Position numbers and translations under genes: made by a program. This document shows positions 15,642-23,994 of a DNA stretch of 64,000 nucleotides, piece by piece. The notes under the pieces are model-generated. The model was not told the DNA's origin. It did not search any database and saw only the letters and a program-made list of their open reading frames with translations. Numbering within the stretch: the first letter of the stretch is position 1; the number at the start of each line of letters is the position of its first letter. Location of the stretch: the NCBI GenBank assembly GCA_963712905.1, contig CAVQJU010000007.1:1-64000 (forward strand), read 5' to 3'. The stretch comes from CAVQJU01 sp963712905 (GTDB lineage: Bacteria; Acidobacteriota; Vicinamibacteria; Vicinamibacterales; CAVVIG01).

Positions 15642-18068
15642 ATGGCGCCCGCGCGAGCTGCACTCACCGCATTCACCGTCCTCGTCCTCGCGTTGTCTGC
15701 CTCGGGCCAAGCCCAACAGGCCACTGGCGGCGGCGCGACGTCGGCGACGTCCGCGACGTCGGCTCCAGGGGCTCCAACTGTTCCGGCCGTCCCGGCGGCC
15801 AGCACGGGCAGCGTCACGAACATCGCGCTCGTTCTGAAGCCGACCGATCACCCGCGCGTGTCGCGGGACCTCTCGCAGTTGTGGATGGCCCCCGAGCCTG
15901 GTCGCGTGCGCACGGCCGCGCAGGCCAATCTCGCGATGGCGATCAAATTCGAAGAAGAGGGCAGCCACGCGAAGGCGTTGGCGCTGCTCGCGCACCCGGC
16001 AACCGCGCAGCAGGGGCCGCTCGCGCCTTATGTCGAGTACTACAAGGGGCTGGCGCAACTCCGGTTGGGACGGCCTGCCGATGCGCGCGCGGCGTTCCAG
16101 GCCCTGCAGGCTCATACACCGACGGGCTTTCTGGCCGAGGCCTCTCTGTTGAAGGAAGCCGAGTCGGACGAGGCCCTCAACGATTACGCCGCGGCCGTTG
16201 CCGTGTACGAGCGTCTCGCGGCGATGAAGACGACGGCGCCCGATCAGGTGCTGAATAGCCTCGCCAAGGCGGCCCGGGCAGGCGGAGACGAGGAAAAGGC
16301 CCACGCGGCGCTCGAACGCCTGTACTTCGACTACCCGTTGAGCGAACTGGCGGCTGCCGCCGCCGAAGAACTCGGTCACGAGCCGATCGTGCCGGGCAAT
16401 ACCGCCGTGCGGCGCGAGCTCGCTCGCGCCGAACGCCTGTTCGCGGCGAAGCAGTACAAGCCCGCGAGGGCGGCGTTCGAACGTCTCCGCCCGGCCGTGA
16501 CCGGCGACGATCGCGATCTCGTCCGCCTCCGCCTGGCCGAGGCCGACTACTACATGGAGCGCTACCGGGCCGCGCGCGACGCCATCAAGCCGTTCGCCGA
16601 GGACGGACCGCGACAGCCGGAGGCCCTGTATTTCTACGCGCTCACGCAGCGCGGCCTCGGAGACCGCGCCGAGTACGCGACGCTGGTTCGCCGGGTCATC
16701 AACGAGTTCCCGTCGGACCGCTGGGCGGAAGAGGCGTTGAACAATCTCGCCACTTCTTATATCCGCGACGACGACGACGGGCTGGCCGACGAGACGTTTC
16801 GCGAGCTGTACCAGAAGTTCCCTTCCGGGCGGTATGCCGAGCGCGCGGCCTGGAAGATTGGCTGGCGCGCGTACCGCATGGACGACTACCGCGAGACCGC
16901 GTACATCTTCTCGCGGGCGGCGGCGGATTTCCCGCGCTCGGATTACCGGCCGTCGTGGCTGTATTGGGCCGGCCGCGCGCACGACGCGATGGGCGACAAG
17001 CTTCAGGCGCAGGCGCGCTTCACGCTGGCTGCCACCGACTACCTGAACAGCTACTACGGCCGGCTTGCGCTGGCGCGCCTCGACGGCCGCGCTCCGGACC
17101 GCCGTCTCGTGGTTGCGACATCGGCCGGCAGGCGCGGCGGGCAGGCGCCGGCAGATGCCGTCCCGCCGGTGTCGTCGCTCCCGCCGAACGCGGCCGTCGT
17201 GCGCGAGCTGCTCGTGGCGAAAATGTACGAGCAGGCCGTGGACGAGATGCGCTACGCGCAGAACGTGTGGGGCGACTCGTCGCCCATCGGCGCGACGCTC
17301 GCGTGGACGTACCGGGAGCAGGGGAAAGTGGAAACCGGCTCGATGCAGTTCAGCCTCTACCGCGGCGCCATCAACCTGATGAAGCGGGCGTACCCGCAGT
17401 ATCTGGCCGCCGGCGGCGAGCAGTTGCCGCGCGCCATCCTGCGAGTCATCTATCCGATTGCCTACTGGGAATCGATTCAGAAATACGCCACCGAAGCGGG
17501 CCTGGACCCGTACATGGTCGCGGCGCTCGCGGCGCAGGAGTCCACCTTCGTCGCGAACATCCGCTCGCCCGCCAAAGCGGTGGGGCTGCTTCAGCTCGAG
17601 CCGCCGACGGCCCGGCAGATCGCGAAGCGGCTCAATATGAAGTACACGTCGAAGACGCTGACGGATCCGGACGCGAACCTTCGGCTGGGGACCGCGTATC
17701 TCGCCGCCAAGGTCCGGGAGTTCGGCGATCTGCATCTCGTGCTGGCCAGCTACAACGCGGGTGAGAGCCCCGTGCATCGCTGGCTCAATGAGCGCCCGGT
17801 GCTGCCGAGAGAAGAGTTCATCGACGACATCCCGTACCCCGAGACGCAGAACTACGTCAAAAGGATTCTGGGCACGGCGGAGGACTATCGCCGCATCTAC
17901 GGTGCGGCGGGCGGCGGCGTGTCCGACGATGACGAGATTCCCGTGGCGAGTCCGGGCGAACCGCCCTCCGATGTGACGCCGCAGGCCGTCGCGAAGAAGT
18001 CGCCCGCGCCGAAGAAGAAGGCGGCCCCGGCGAAGCCGGCCGCCCGCAAGCGCCGCGCCGCCGCCTGA
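15642..18068 (+). CDS. Soluble lytic murein transglycosylase with TPR-like N-terminus
   Basis: 808 residues from the ATG at 15642, which gives a proper signal peptide (ALTAFTVLVLALSASGQAQ). An in-frame ATG further up at 15567 would lie almost at the likely transcription start. The N-terminal 550 residues are helical repeats like the U/L ring of Slt70. The C-terminal SLT domain has the catalytic Glu in ALAAQESTF (Glu 633), then AVGLLQLEP, and LASYNAGESPV, YPETQNYVKRIL. It cleaves peptidoglycan glycan strands in the periplasm with formation of 1,6-anhydro ends. The tail is Lys/Ala/Pro-rich (KKSPAPKKKAAPAKPA), perhaps for wall binding. An aminotransferase gene follows by eight bases. Confidence 0.93.
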   Translation: MAPARAALTAFTVLVLALSASGQAQQATGGGATSATSATSAPGAPTVPAVPAASTGSVTNIALVLKPTDHPRVSRDLSQLWMAPEPGRVRTAAQANLAMAIKFEEEGSHAKALALLAHPATAQQGPLAPYVEYYKGLAQLRLGRPADARAAFQALQAHTPTGFLAEASLLKEAESDEALNDYAAAVAVYERLAAMKTTAPDQVLNSLAKAARAGGDEEKAHAALERLYFDYPLSELAAAAAEELGHEPIVPGNTAVRRELARAERLFAAKQYKPARAAFERLRPAVTGDDRDLVRLRLAEADYYMERYRAARDAIKPFAEDGPRQPEALYFYALTQRGLGDRAEYATLVRRVINEFPSDRWAEEALNNLATSYIRDDDDGLADETFRELYQKFPSGRYAERAAWKIGWRAYRMDDYRETAYIFSRAAADFPRSDYRPSWLYWAGRAHDAMGDKLQAQARFTLAATDYLNSYYGRLALARLDGRAPDRRLVVATSAGRRGGQAPADAVPPVSSLPPNAAVVRELLVAKMYEQAVDEMRYAQNVWGDSSPIGATLAWTYREQGKVETGSMQFSLYRGAINLMKRAYPQYLAAGGEQLPRAILRVIYPIAYWESIQKYATEAGLDPYMVAALAAQESTFVANIRSPAKAVGLLQLEPPTARQIAKRLNMKYTSKTLTDPDANLRLGTAYLAAKVREFGDLHLVLASYNAGESPVHRWLNERPVLPREEFIDDIPYPETQNYVKRILGTAEDYRRIYGAAGGGVSDDDEIPVASPGEPPSDVTPQAVAKKSPAPKKKAAPAKPAARKRRAAA

Positions 18069-18076
18069 TTCCGACC

Positions 18077-19258
18077 ATGTCCAAGCTCACCGGATCGCGC
18101 AAGGCCCTGCAGTTCACCGAATCGGTCATCCGCGAGATGACGCGGCTCAGCGAGAAACACGGGGGCGTCAACCTGTCGCAGGGGTTTCCGGACTTCGCGG
18201 CGCCGGCCGCGGTCAAGGAAGCCGCGTGCGCCGCCATCAACGCCGACGTCAACCAGTACGCGGTGACGTGGGGCGCGCGTCCGCTGCGCGAGGCGATCGC
18301 GCGCGCCTTCACCAGCCGCTACGGCGTCGAGGTCGTCGCCGACGAACAGGTCACCGTCTGCTGCGGCGCCACCGAGGCGATGATGTCGACGATGACGGCC
18401 ATCATCGACCCGGGAGACGAGGTGATCGTCTTCGAGCCGTTCTACGAGAACTACGGGCCGGACGCCATCCTGTCCGGGGCGACGCCGCGCTATGTGACCC
18501 TGCACGAACCGGATTGGCGTTTCGACCCGGACGAGCTGGCCGCCGCGTTCAACGCGAAGACGAAGGCGATCATCATCAACACGCCGAACAACCCGACGGG
18601 CAAGGTGTTCACGCGCCAGGAGCTCGAAACGATCGCCGCGCTCTGCCAGAAATGGGACGCGATCGCGATCTCGGACGAAATCTACGAGCACATCATCTAC
18701 GACGGGCGCCGGCATGTCCCGATTGCGACGATCCCGGGCATGGCGGAGCGCACCGTCACGCTCAACAGCCTGTCGAAGACTTACAGCGTCACGGGGTGGC
18801 GGGTGGGCTGGACGATTTCGCCGCCGTCGCTGACCGGCGCCATCCGGAAGGTGCACGACTTCCTGACGGTCGGCGCCCCGGCGCCGCTGCAGGCGGCCGG
18901 AGCGGTCGCGCTGTCGCTGCCGGACCAGTATTACGCGGACCTGGCGGCGAAGTACACGCGGCTCCGCGACGTGCTCCTCGACAGCCTGGAGCGGCACCAC
19001 TTCACGTGTTACCGCCCGTACGGCGCGTACTACATCATGACGGACATCGGCGCCTTCGGGTATCGCGACGACGTCGAGTTCGCGCGATATCTGGTGAAAG
19101 ACGTCGGCGTGGCGGCCGTGCCCGGCAGCAGCTTCTACAAGAACGCCGAAAAGGGCAGGACGAAACTGCGCTTCTGTTTCTGCAAGAAAGACGAAACGCT
19201 CGCCGAGGCCGAGCGGCGCCTGGCGAAAGTGGCGCCGGCGCGCGCGCTCAGGACCTAG
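18077..19258 (+). CDS. PLP-dependent class I/II aminotransferase
   Basis: 393 residues, standard length. Fold type I features: LSQGFPDF near the N-terminus, NTPNNPTGKVF, Asp in ISDEIYEHI, the PLP Lys in SLSKTYSVTGWR and the substrate Arg in RTKLRFCF. The QGFPDF start is typical of the kynurenine/methionine aminotransferase group (YbdL-like), so the amino donor may be Met, Gln or an aromatic amino acid. The substrate cannot be set from sequence. Read with the upstream transglycosylase, probably by chance of location. Confidence 0.9.
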   Translation: MSKLTGSRKALQFTESVIREMTRLSEKHGGVNLSQGFPDFAAPAAVKEAACAAINADVNQYAVTWGARPLREAIARAFTSRYGVEVVADEQVTVCCGATEAMMSTMTAIIDPGDEVIVFEPFYENYGPDAILSGATPRYVTLHEPDWRFDPDELAAAFNAKTKAIIINTPNNPTGKVFTRQELETIAALCQKWDAIAISDEIYEHIIYDGRRHVPIATIPGMAERTVTLNSLSKTYSVTGWRVGWTISPPSLTGAIRKVHDFLTVGAPAPLQAAGAVALSLPDQYYADLAAKYTRLRDVLLDSLERHHFTCYRPYGAYYIMTDIGAFGYRDDVEFARYLVKDVGVAAVPGSSFYKNAEKGRTKLRFCFCKKDETLAEAERRLAKVAPARALRT

Positions 19259-20087
19259 CGACGAAGTTGAGGTAGATCCCCTTCACGGTGAAGGCGCCCG
19301 TGTCGTTCTTCAGCTCGTACCCCACGTCGAACCGGCGGTAGCCGCCCTGCACGCCGACGTTGTTCGTGAAGTTCACCGTGCCGTAGAAGTCGAGGTCCGC
19401 GTAGTGGCCGTTCGTGTCGCCCCTGATCGAGTCGGGGGCCCAGCCGAGCGTGAAGCCCGTGATCTCTCCGGTGAACGCGATGTTGGGAACCGGATAGACG
19501 CGGAAGATGCCGCCGATCGTCGGGATCGGGGCCTGGGCATGGACGAAGTCCGATCGAATCGGGCTGGCGAGCGAGGCGTTCACGTCCGTGTACTTGACGT
19601 CCAGGATGAACCCGCCGAACCCGCGATCCCGTGTGATGAAGTCGTACTCGTAGCCGACGCGCCAGGCCTGCCAGTCCAATCTCGAGTTGACCGGAAGGCC
19701 GACGTCGTAGCGCTGGCCGTTGAAGACGATCGTTCTCCGCAGAATCGCCTCCTGCGAATAGTCGAGGGGGATGTACTGCAGCCGGAACTTGTGGCTGCCG
19801 CCCTTCGCGACGAGGTGGAACTCGGGGAACTTCTGATCCTCCAGGCCGAGGTCGGTCTTGAAATCGATCTTGCTGCCGGCGATCGCAAGCGCCGAACTCG
19901 AAATCTGCATCTCGGTGCCCGGAAACCACATGCCGATCGCGCCTTCGATGTGGAACTGCTCGCCAGTGGCGGGGTCGCTCACGGGGCGCGGCTGAAACTG
20001 CGCGTGCGCGGATGCCGGAGCGATAAGACTGAGACCTGCCACCATCATGGCGGCGTACAGACGAATAACCGAACAATCCAACTTCAT
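19248..20087 (-). CDS. Outer-membrane beta-barrel-like protein
   Basis: 279 residues with a signal peptide ending APASAHAQ (about residue 30). The rest alternates short amphipathic strands with aromatic ends (HKFRLQYIPLDYSQEAI, WRVGYEYDFI, VGVQGGYRRFDVGYEL, FTVKGIYLNFVARS), the pattern of an outer-membrane barrel. No named family recognised. It converges on the aminotransferase gene and overlaps its end by 11 bases. The gap 20088-20232 shows no gene. Confidence 0.75.
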   Translation of the reverse strand: MKLDCSVIRLYAAMMVAGLSLIAPASAHAQFQPRPVSDPATGEQFHIEGAIGMWFPGTEMQISSSALAIAGSKIDFKTDLGLEDQKFPEFHLVAKGGSHKFRLQYIPLDYSQEAILRRTIVFNGQRYDVGLPVNSRLDWQAWRVGYEYDFITRDRGFGGFILDVKYTDVNASLASPIRSDFVHAQAPIPTIGGIFRVYPVPNIAFTGEITGFTLGWAPDSIRGDTNGHYADLDFYGTVNFTNNVGVQGGYRRFDVGYELKNDTGAFTVKGIYLNFVARS

Positions 20088-20232
20088 AGAGGGTGGTGTA
20101 CTCCGAAATTCCGAGACGAGGCCCGCTGGCGAGGCGATCTCAGGATAGCAGGAAGGAGGCGCCGGTACAAGACAAATTCGCGTCTTCCCACTTCTGCTCG
20201 GCCATTCTCATAGGAGAATAGGGAATCCCCCT

Positions 20233-22050
20233 ATGACTCCCTTCAGGCGGCTGCTCGGCTACGCGCTTCGATACCGTCCCAAGTTTCTCCGCGGCCTCGC
20301 CTGCGTTATCGTCACGACGGCGGTGTCGCTGCTGGCGCCGAGGATTCTCGGGCTGGCGATCGACGATCTGACGAAGGGCGTCACCGTCGCCAAGCTCGCG
20401 CTGTACGGCTCGCTGCTGCTGGGCGTCGCGATCGTCGGCGGCGTCTTCCGGTTCCTGATGCGGCGGATCCTCACGGGCGTGTCGCGCGACATCGAGTACG
20501 ACATGCGCAACGACTTCTTCGCGCATTTGCAGAAGCTGCCGCTCTCGTACTTCCAGACGCATCGCACCGGCGACTTGATGTCGCGGGCCACCAACGACCT
20601 GAACGCCGTCAGGATGATGATCGGGCCGGCCGTGATGTACGCCTCGAACACGGTCCTCGGCTTCGTCGTCGCGCTCGGGCTGATGATCGCCATCGACGCG
20701 AGGTTGACCCTGTTCGCGCTCATCCCGCTGCCGTTCGTGTCGATTTCGGTCAAGTATTTCGGCGGCATGATTCACAAGCGGTTCGAGCAGATTCAGGCGC
20801 AGCTGTCCGAAGTGAGCGCCGTGGCGCAGGAAGCGCTGTCCGGCGTCCGCGTGGTGCGCGCGTACCGCCAGGAAGCCGCCGAGATCGAACGCTTCCGCCG
20901 CGCGAACGAGGAATACCTCCGCCGCAACCGCCAGCTCGTCGTGATCCAGGGGCTGTTCTTTCCGTGCATGTCGCTGTTCCTCGGGCTCGGCGCCCTGGTC
21001 GTGATCTGGATGGGCAGCCGCGACGTGATCCAGGGACGCATCACGCTGGGGCAGTTCGTGGCGTTCCACTCCTATCTGCTGCTCCTCAGCTGGCCGATGA
21101 TCGCGTTCGGCTGGGTCACCAACATGCTGCAGCGGGGGATGGCGTCCTGGAAACGGATGCTGGAAGTAATGGAGACGGAACCGGCAATCGGAGATGTCGT
21201 CAGTAGGGCGGACCTTTCAGGTCCGCCATTCGGCGGGGCTGAAAGCCCCGCCCTACGAGAACCCATTCGCGGGGAAATCGAGTTTCGCGACCTGACGTTC
21301 GCGTACGGCCAGACGACCGTGCTCAGCCACGTGTCGGTCCACATCGACGCCGGCCAGACGGTCGCGCTCGTCGGGCCCACCGGCTCCGGCAAGTCGACGC
21401 TGATCAGCATGCTTGCACGCCTGCACGACCCGCCGCCCGGGACCGTGTTCGTGGACGGCGTGGACGTGCGGACGTTGCCGCTCGACACCCTTCGAAGCGC
21501 GATCGGCTTCGTGCCGCAGGAGCCGTTTCTCTTCTCCGACACGCTCGCCGACAACGTCGCCTTCGGCCTGGATGCCCAGTCCCCGGCCGTCAGCCTCGAC
21601 CCGGGCGCCCGCGCGGCGAGGTACGACCGGATCGTGACGGCGTCGAACGTCGCCCGCCTGGACAAAGACGTCGCCGACTTCCCGAAGGGCTACGAGACCG
21701 TGGTCGGCGAGCGCGGAATCACGCTGTCCGGCGGACAGAAGCAGCGGACGGCGCTGGCCCGTGCCGTGGCGATCGACCCGCGCATCCTGATTCTGGACGA
21801 CGCGTTGTCGGCCGTCGACACGTATACCGAAGAGGAAATCCTGTCGCGCCTGCGGGGCGTCATGCGCCAACGGACGTCGATCATCGTGTCGCATCGCGTG
21901 TCGACCGTGCGCGACGCCGACCTGATTCTGGTGCTCGAAGGCGGCCGCATCGCCGAGCGGGGCACGCACGACGCGCTCGTGGCGCGCGGCGGCCTGTATG
22001 CGGATTTGTACAAGAAGCAACTGCTCGAGGAGGAGCTGGCGGCGTCATGA
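20233..22050 (+). CDS. ABC exporter subunit A (TMD-NBD half transporter), degenerate catalytic site
   Basis: 605 residues: six-helix type I exporter domain (about 1-310), a linker, and the ATPase domain with Walker A GPTGSGKST, Q loop FVPQEPF, signature LSGGQKQR and Walker B ILILDDALSAVD. The residue after Walker B is Asp instead of the catalytic Glu, so its site is probably the degenerate one of a heterodimer. The next gene overlaps by four bases (ATGA) and has the intact Glu; together they form a heterodimeric exporter like BmrCD/TmrAB. The linker contains an in-frame palindromic DNA insertion (21203-21256) that adds 18 residues. Substrate unknown (drug, lipid or peptide). Confidence 0.92.
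   Translation: MTPFRRLLGYALRYRPKFLRGLACVIVTTAVSLLAPRILGLAIDDLTKGVTVAKLALYGSLLLGVAIVGGVFRFLMRRILTGVSRDIEYDMRNDFFAHLQKLPLSYFQTHRTGDLMSRATNDLNAVRMMIGPAVMYASNTVLGFVVALGLMIAIDARLTLFALIPLPFVSISVKYFGGMIHKRFEQIQAQLSEVSAVAQEALSGVRVVRAYRQEAAEIERFRRANEEYLRRNRQLVVIQGLFFPCMSLFLGLGALVVIWMGSRDVIQGRITLGQFVAFHSYLLLLSWPMIAFGWVTNMLQRGMASWKRMLEVMETEPAIGDVVSRADLSGPPFGGAESPALREPIRGEIEFRDLTFAYGQTTVLSHVSVHIDAGQTVALVGPTGSGKSTLISMLARLHDPPPGTVFVDGVDVRTLPLDTLRSAIGFVPQEPFLFSDTLADNVAFGLDAQSPAVSLDPGARAARYDRIVTASNVARLDKDVADFPKGYETVVGERGITLSGGQKQRTALARAVAIDPRILILDDALSAVDTYTEEEILSRLRGVMRQRTSIIVSHRVSTVRDADLILVLEGGRIAERGTHDALVARGGLYADLYKKQLLEEELAAS
21203..21256. repeat. 54-bp double palindrome inside an ABC transporter gene
   Basis: Two hairpins back to back: GCGGACCTTTCAGGTCCGC at 21208-21226 and GGCGGGGCTGAAAGCCCCGC at 21232-21251. 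The whole is bounded by GTAGGGCGG and a CCGCCCTAC inverted end. At 54 bp it keeps frame and is read as a linker between the membrane and ATPase domains. Related GC-rich palindromes with a CTGAAAG or CTGTCAG core are at 23954 and 25499, so this is a dispersed REP-like family. Confidence 0.75.
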
Positions 22051-23954
22051 ACGACGACGAGGTCCTCGGCAAGGCCTACGACGCGCGCCTGATGCGGCGG
22101 CTGCTGGCGTACCTGCGGCCGTACTGGCGCGAAGTGGCCGTGGCGCTCGCGGCGATCATCGCGGGCGCCGCCGCGCAGCTGGCGCAGCCGTACCTGGTGA
22201 AGCTGGCCATCGACCGGTTCATCGCGGTCCGCCGCCTCGACGGCCTCGGGTGGCTCGCTGCCGCCTATCTGGCGATCCTCATCGCGAGCTTCGCCCTCGA
22301 GTACCTGCAGACCTGGACGATGCAGATGACGGGGCAGCGGATCATGTTCGACCTGCGGATGGCCATCTACGGCCACCTGCAGCGCATCGACCTGAGCTAC
22401 TACGACCGCAACCCGGTCGGCCGCCTGATGACGCGGGTGACCTCGGACGTCGACGTCCTGAACGATCTGTTCACCTCCGGCGTCGTCACGATCTTCGGCG
22501 ACGTGTTCACGCTGGTCGGGATCATGGCCGTGATGCTCGCCATGAACTGGCGCCTCGCGCTCGTGGCCTTCGCCGTGCTGCCGCTCATCGTGCTCGTCGC
22601 GCAGTGGTTCCGCAGCCACGTGCGCGACTCGTACCGGATCGTCCGCGGCTGGATCGCGCGCATCAACGCGTTCCTCAACGAGAACATCACCGGGATGACG
22701 ACGGTGCAGCTGTTCCGGCGCGAGAGCCTCAACTTCGCGCGCTTCGACGAGATCGACCGGAAGCATCGGGACGCGAACTTCGACTCGATCTTCTACTATT
22801 CCGTGTTCTACCCGGCGATCGAAATCGTTGCGGCACTCGCCTCGGCGCTCATCATCTGGTACGGGGGCGCCAGCGTCATCGGCCAGACGCTGACGATCGG
22901 CGCGCTCGTGGCGTTTCTCCAGTACTCGCAGCGTTTCTTCCGGCCCATCAGCGACATGTCGGAGAAATTCAACGTGCTGCAGGCCGCGATGGCGTCGTCC
23001 GAGCGGATTTTCGCGCTCCTGGACGAGCCGATTGCCGTCCGCTCGCCGGCCGCGCCCGTGCGGCGCCGCGTGGCCGCCGGGCACATCGCGTTCGAAGGCG
23101 TGTGGTTCGCGTACAACCACCGGGGGGCAGGGGCCCCCGGAGTAGACGACGCCGATTACGTGCTGCGCGACGTCAGCTTCGAAGTGAAGCCCGGGCAGCG
23201 CGTCGGGATCGTCGGGGCGACCGGAGCGGGCAAGTCCACCATCACGAACCTGCTGCTGCGGTTCTACGACGTCAACCGGGGCCGCATCACGGTGGACGGC
23301 GTCGACATCCGCGAGCTCGACCTGGCCGAGCTGCGCGGCATGGTCAGCCTCGTCCTGCAGGACGTCCACCTGTTCTCGGGGACGATCGCCGACAACATCC
23401 GCCTGGGCAACGAGGCGCTGGACGACGAGGATGTGCGGCGGGCGGCGCAGGCGGTGCACGCCGACGCGTTCATCGGACAGCTGCCGGCCGGTTACGCGAC
23501 CGCCGTGGCCGAGCGGGGTTCGACGTTATCGGTCGGGCAGAAGCAGCTGCTCTCGTTCGCGCGCGCGCTGGCGTTCGAGCCCCGCGTGCTGATTCTGGAC
23601 GAGGCCACGTCGAGCGTCGATACCGACACGGAGCTTCTCATCCGCGACGCGCTTCACGTGCTGATGGCGGGCCGCACGACGATCGCGATCGCCCATCGCC
23701 TCTCGACCATCCAGGACATGGACCGGATCCTGGTCCTGCACAAGGGGCACCTCAGAGAGTCGGGCACGCACCAGGAGCTGCTGGCGCAGCGCGGGATCTA
23801 CTTCCGGCTGTTCGAGCTGCAGTACAAGAACATGGAACAGTCGGCCGATCAGTCGGCAGTCGGCAGTCAGCAGTCGGCAGTCGGCAGTCAGCAGTCGGCA
23901 GTCGGCAGTCAGCAGTCAGCAGTTGGCGGTCAGCAGTCGGCAGTCCATCCGTAG
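22047..23954 (+). CDS. ABC exporter subunit B (TMD-NBD half transporter)
   Basis: 635 residues. Exporter membrane domain (about 20-320), then an ATPase domain with Walker A GATGAGKST, signature variant LSVGQKQLLS, and Walker B VLILDEATSSVD with the catalytic Glu. The signature lacks the usual second Gly (LSVGQ), while subunit A has LSGGQ, as expected when one composite site is active. The last 35 or so residues (QSAVGSQQSAVGSQQSAV) are written by a 7-bp DNA repeat and are not part of the family; the conserved protein ends near FELQYKNMEQ. Confidence 0.92.
   Translation: MNDDEVLGKAYDARLMRRLLAYLRPYWREVAVALAAIIAGAAAQLAQPYLVKLAIDRFIAVRRLDGLGWLAAAYLAILIASFALEYLQTWTMQMTGQRIMFDLRMAIYGHLQRIDLSYYDRNPVGRLMTRVTSDVDVLNDLFTSGVVTIFGDVFTLVGIMAVMLAMNWRLALVAFAVLPLIVLVAQWFRSHVRDSYRIVRGWIARINAFLNENITGMTTVQLFRRESLNFARFDEIDRKHRDANFDSIFYYSVFYPAIEIVAALASALIIWYGGASVIGQTLTIGALVAFLQYSQRFFRPISDMSEKFNVLQAAMASSERIFALLDEPIAVRSPAAPVRRRVAAGHIAFEGVWFAYNHRGAGAPGVDDADYVLRDVSFEVKPGQRVGIVGATGAGKSTITNLLLRFYDVNRGRITVDGVDIRELDLAELRGMVSLVLQDVHLFSGTIADNIRLGNEALDDEDVRRAAQAVHADAFIGQLPAGYATAVAERGSTLSVGQKQLLSFARALAFEPRVLILDEATSSVDTDTELLIRDALHVLMAGRTTIAIAHRLSTIQDMDRILVLHKGHLRESGTHQELLAQRGIYFRLFELQYKNMEQSADQSAVGSQQSAVGSQQSAVGSQQSAVGGQQSAVHP
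23837..23946. repeat. Heptameric tandem repeat, unit AGTCGGC/AGTCAGC
   Basis: About 15 copies of a 7-bp unit. It forms the 3' end of the ABC subunit B gene and is translated with a 7-residue period (SAVGSQQ). The same unit appears at 41870, 45427 (opposite strand) and 54582. Confidence 0.9.
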
Positions 23955-23976
23955 CGCGGCCCTGTCAGGGCCGCGC
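23954..23976. terminator. GC palindrome between convergent genes
   Basis: Perfect inverted repeat with 11-bp arms, GCGCGGCCCTG and CAGGGCCGCGC, around one base. It sits between the stops of the ABC subunit B gene and the cytochrome gene, and so could end transcription from both sides. It lacks a T-run, so it may instead be a REP-like element of the family seen at 21203 and 25499. Confidence 0.5.
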
Positions 23977-23994
23977 CACGGGTCGCCTGGGGGT

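Noticed and set aside
15534..17777. 747-codon minus-strand open frame opposite slt
   Set aside because: Shadow of the transglycosylase gene; biased composition, no signal or domain.
21690..23459. 589-codon minus-strand open frame opposite the ABC genes
   Set aside because: Shadow frame; both ABC genes have full motifs on the plus strand.
23837..23946. CRISPR-like array
   Set aside because: Units are only 7 bp and have no spacers; no cas genes.
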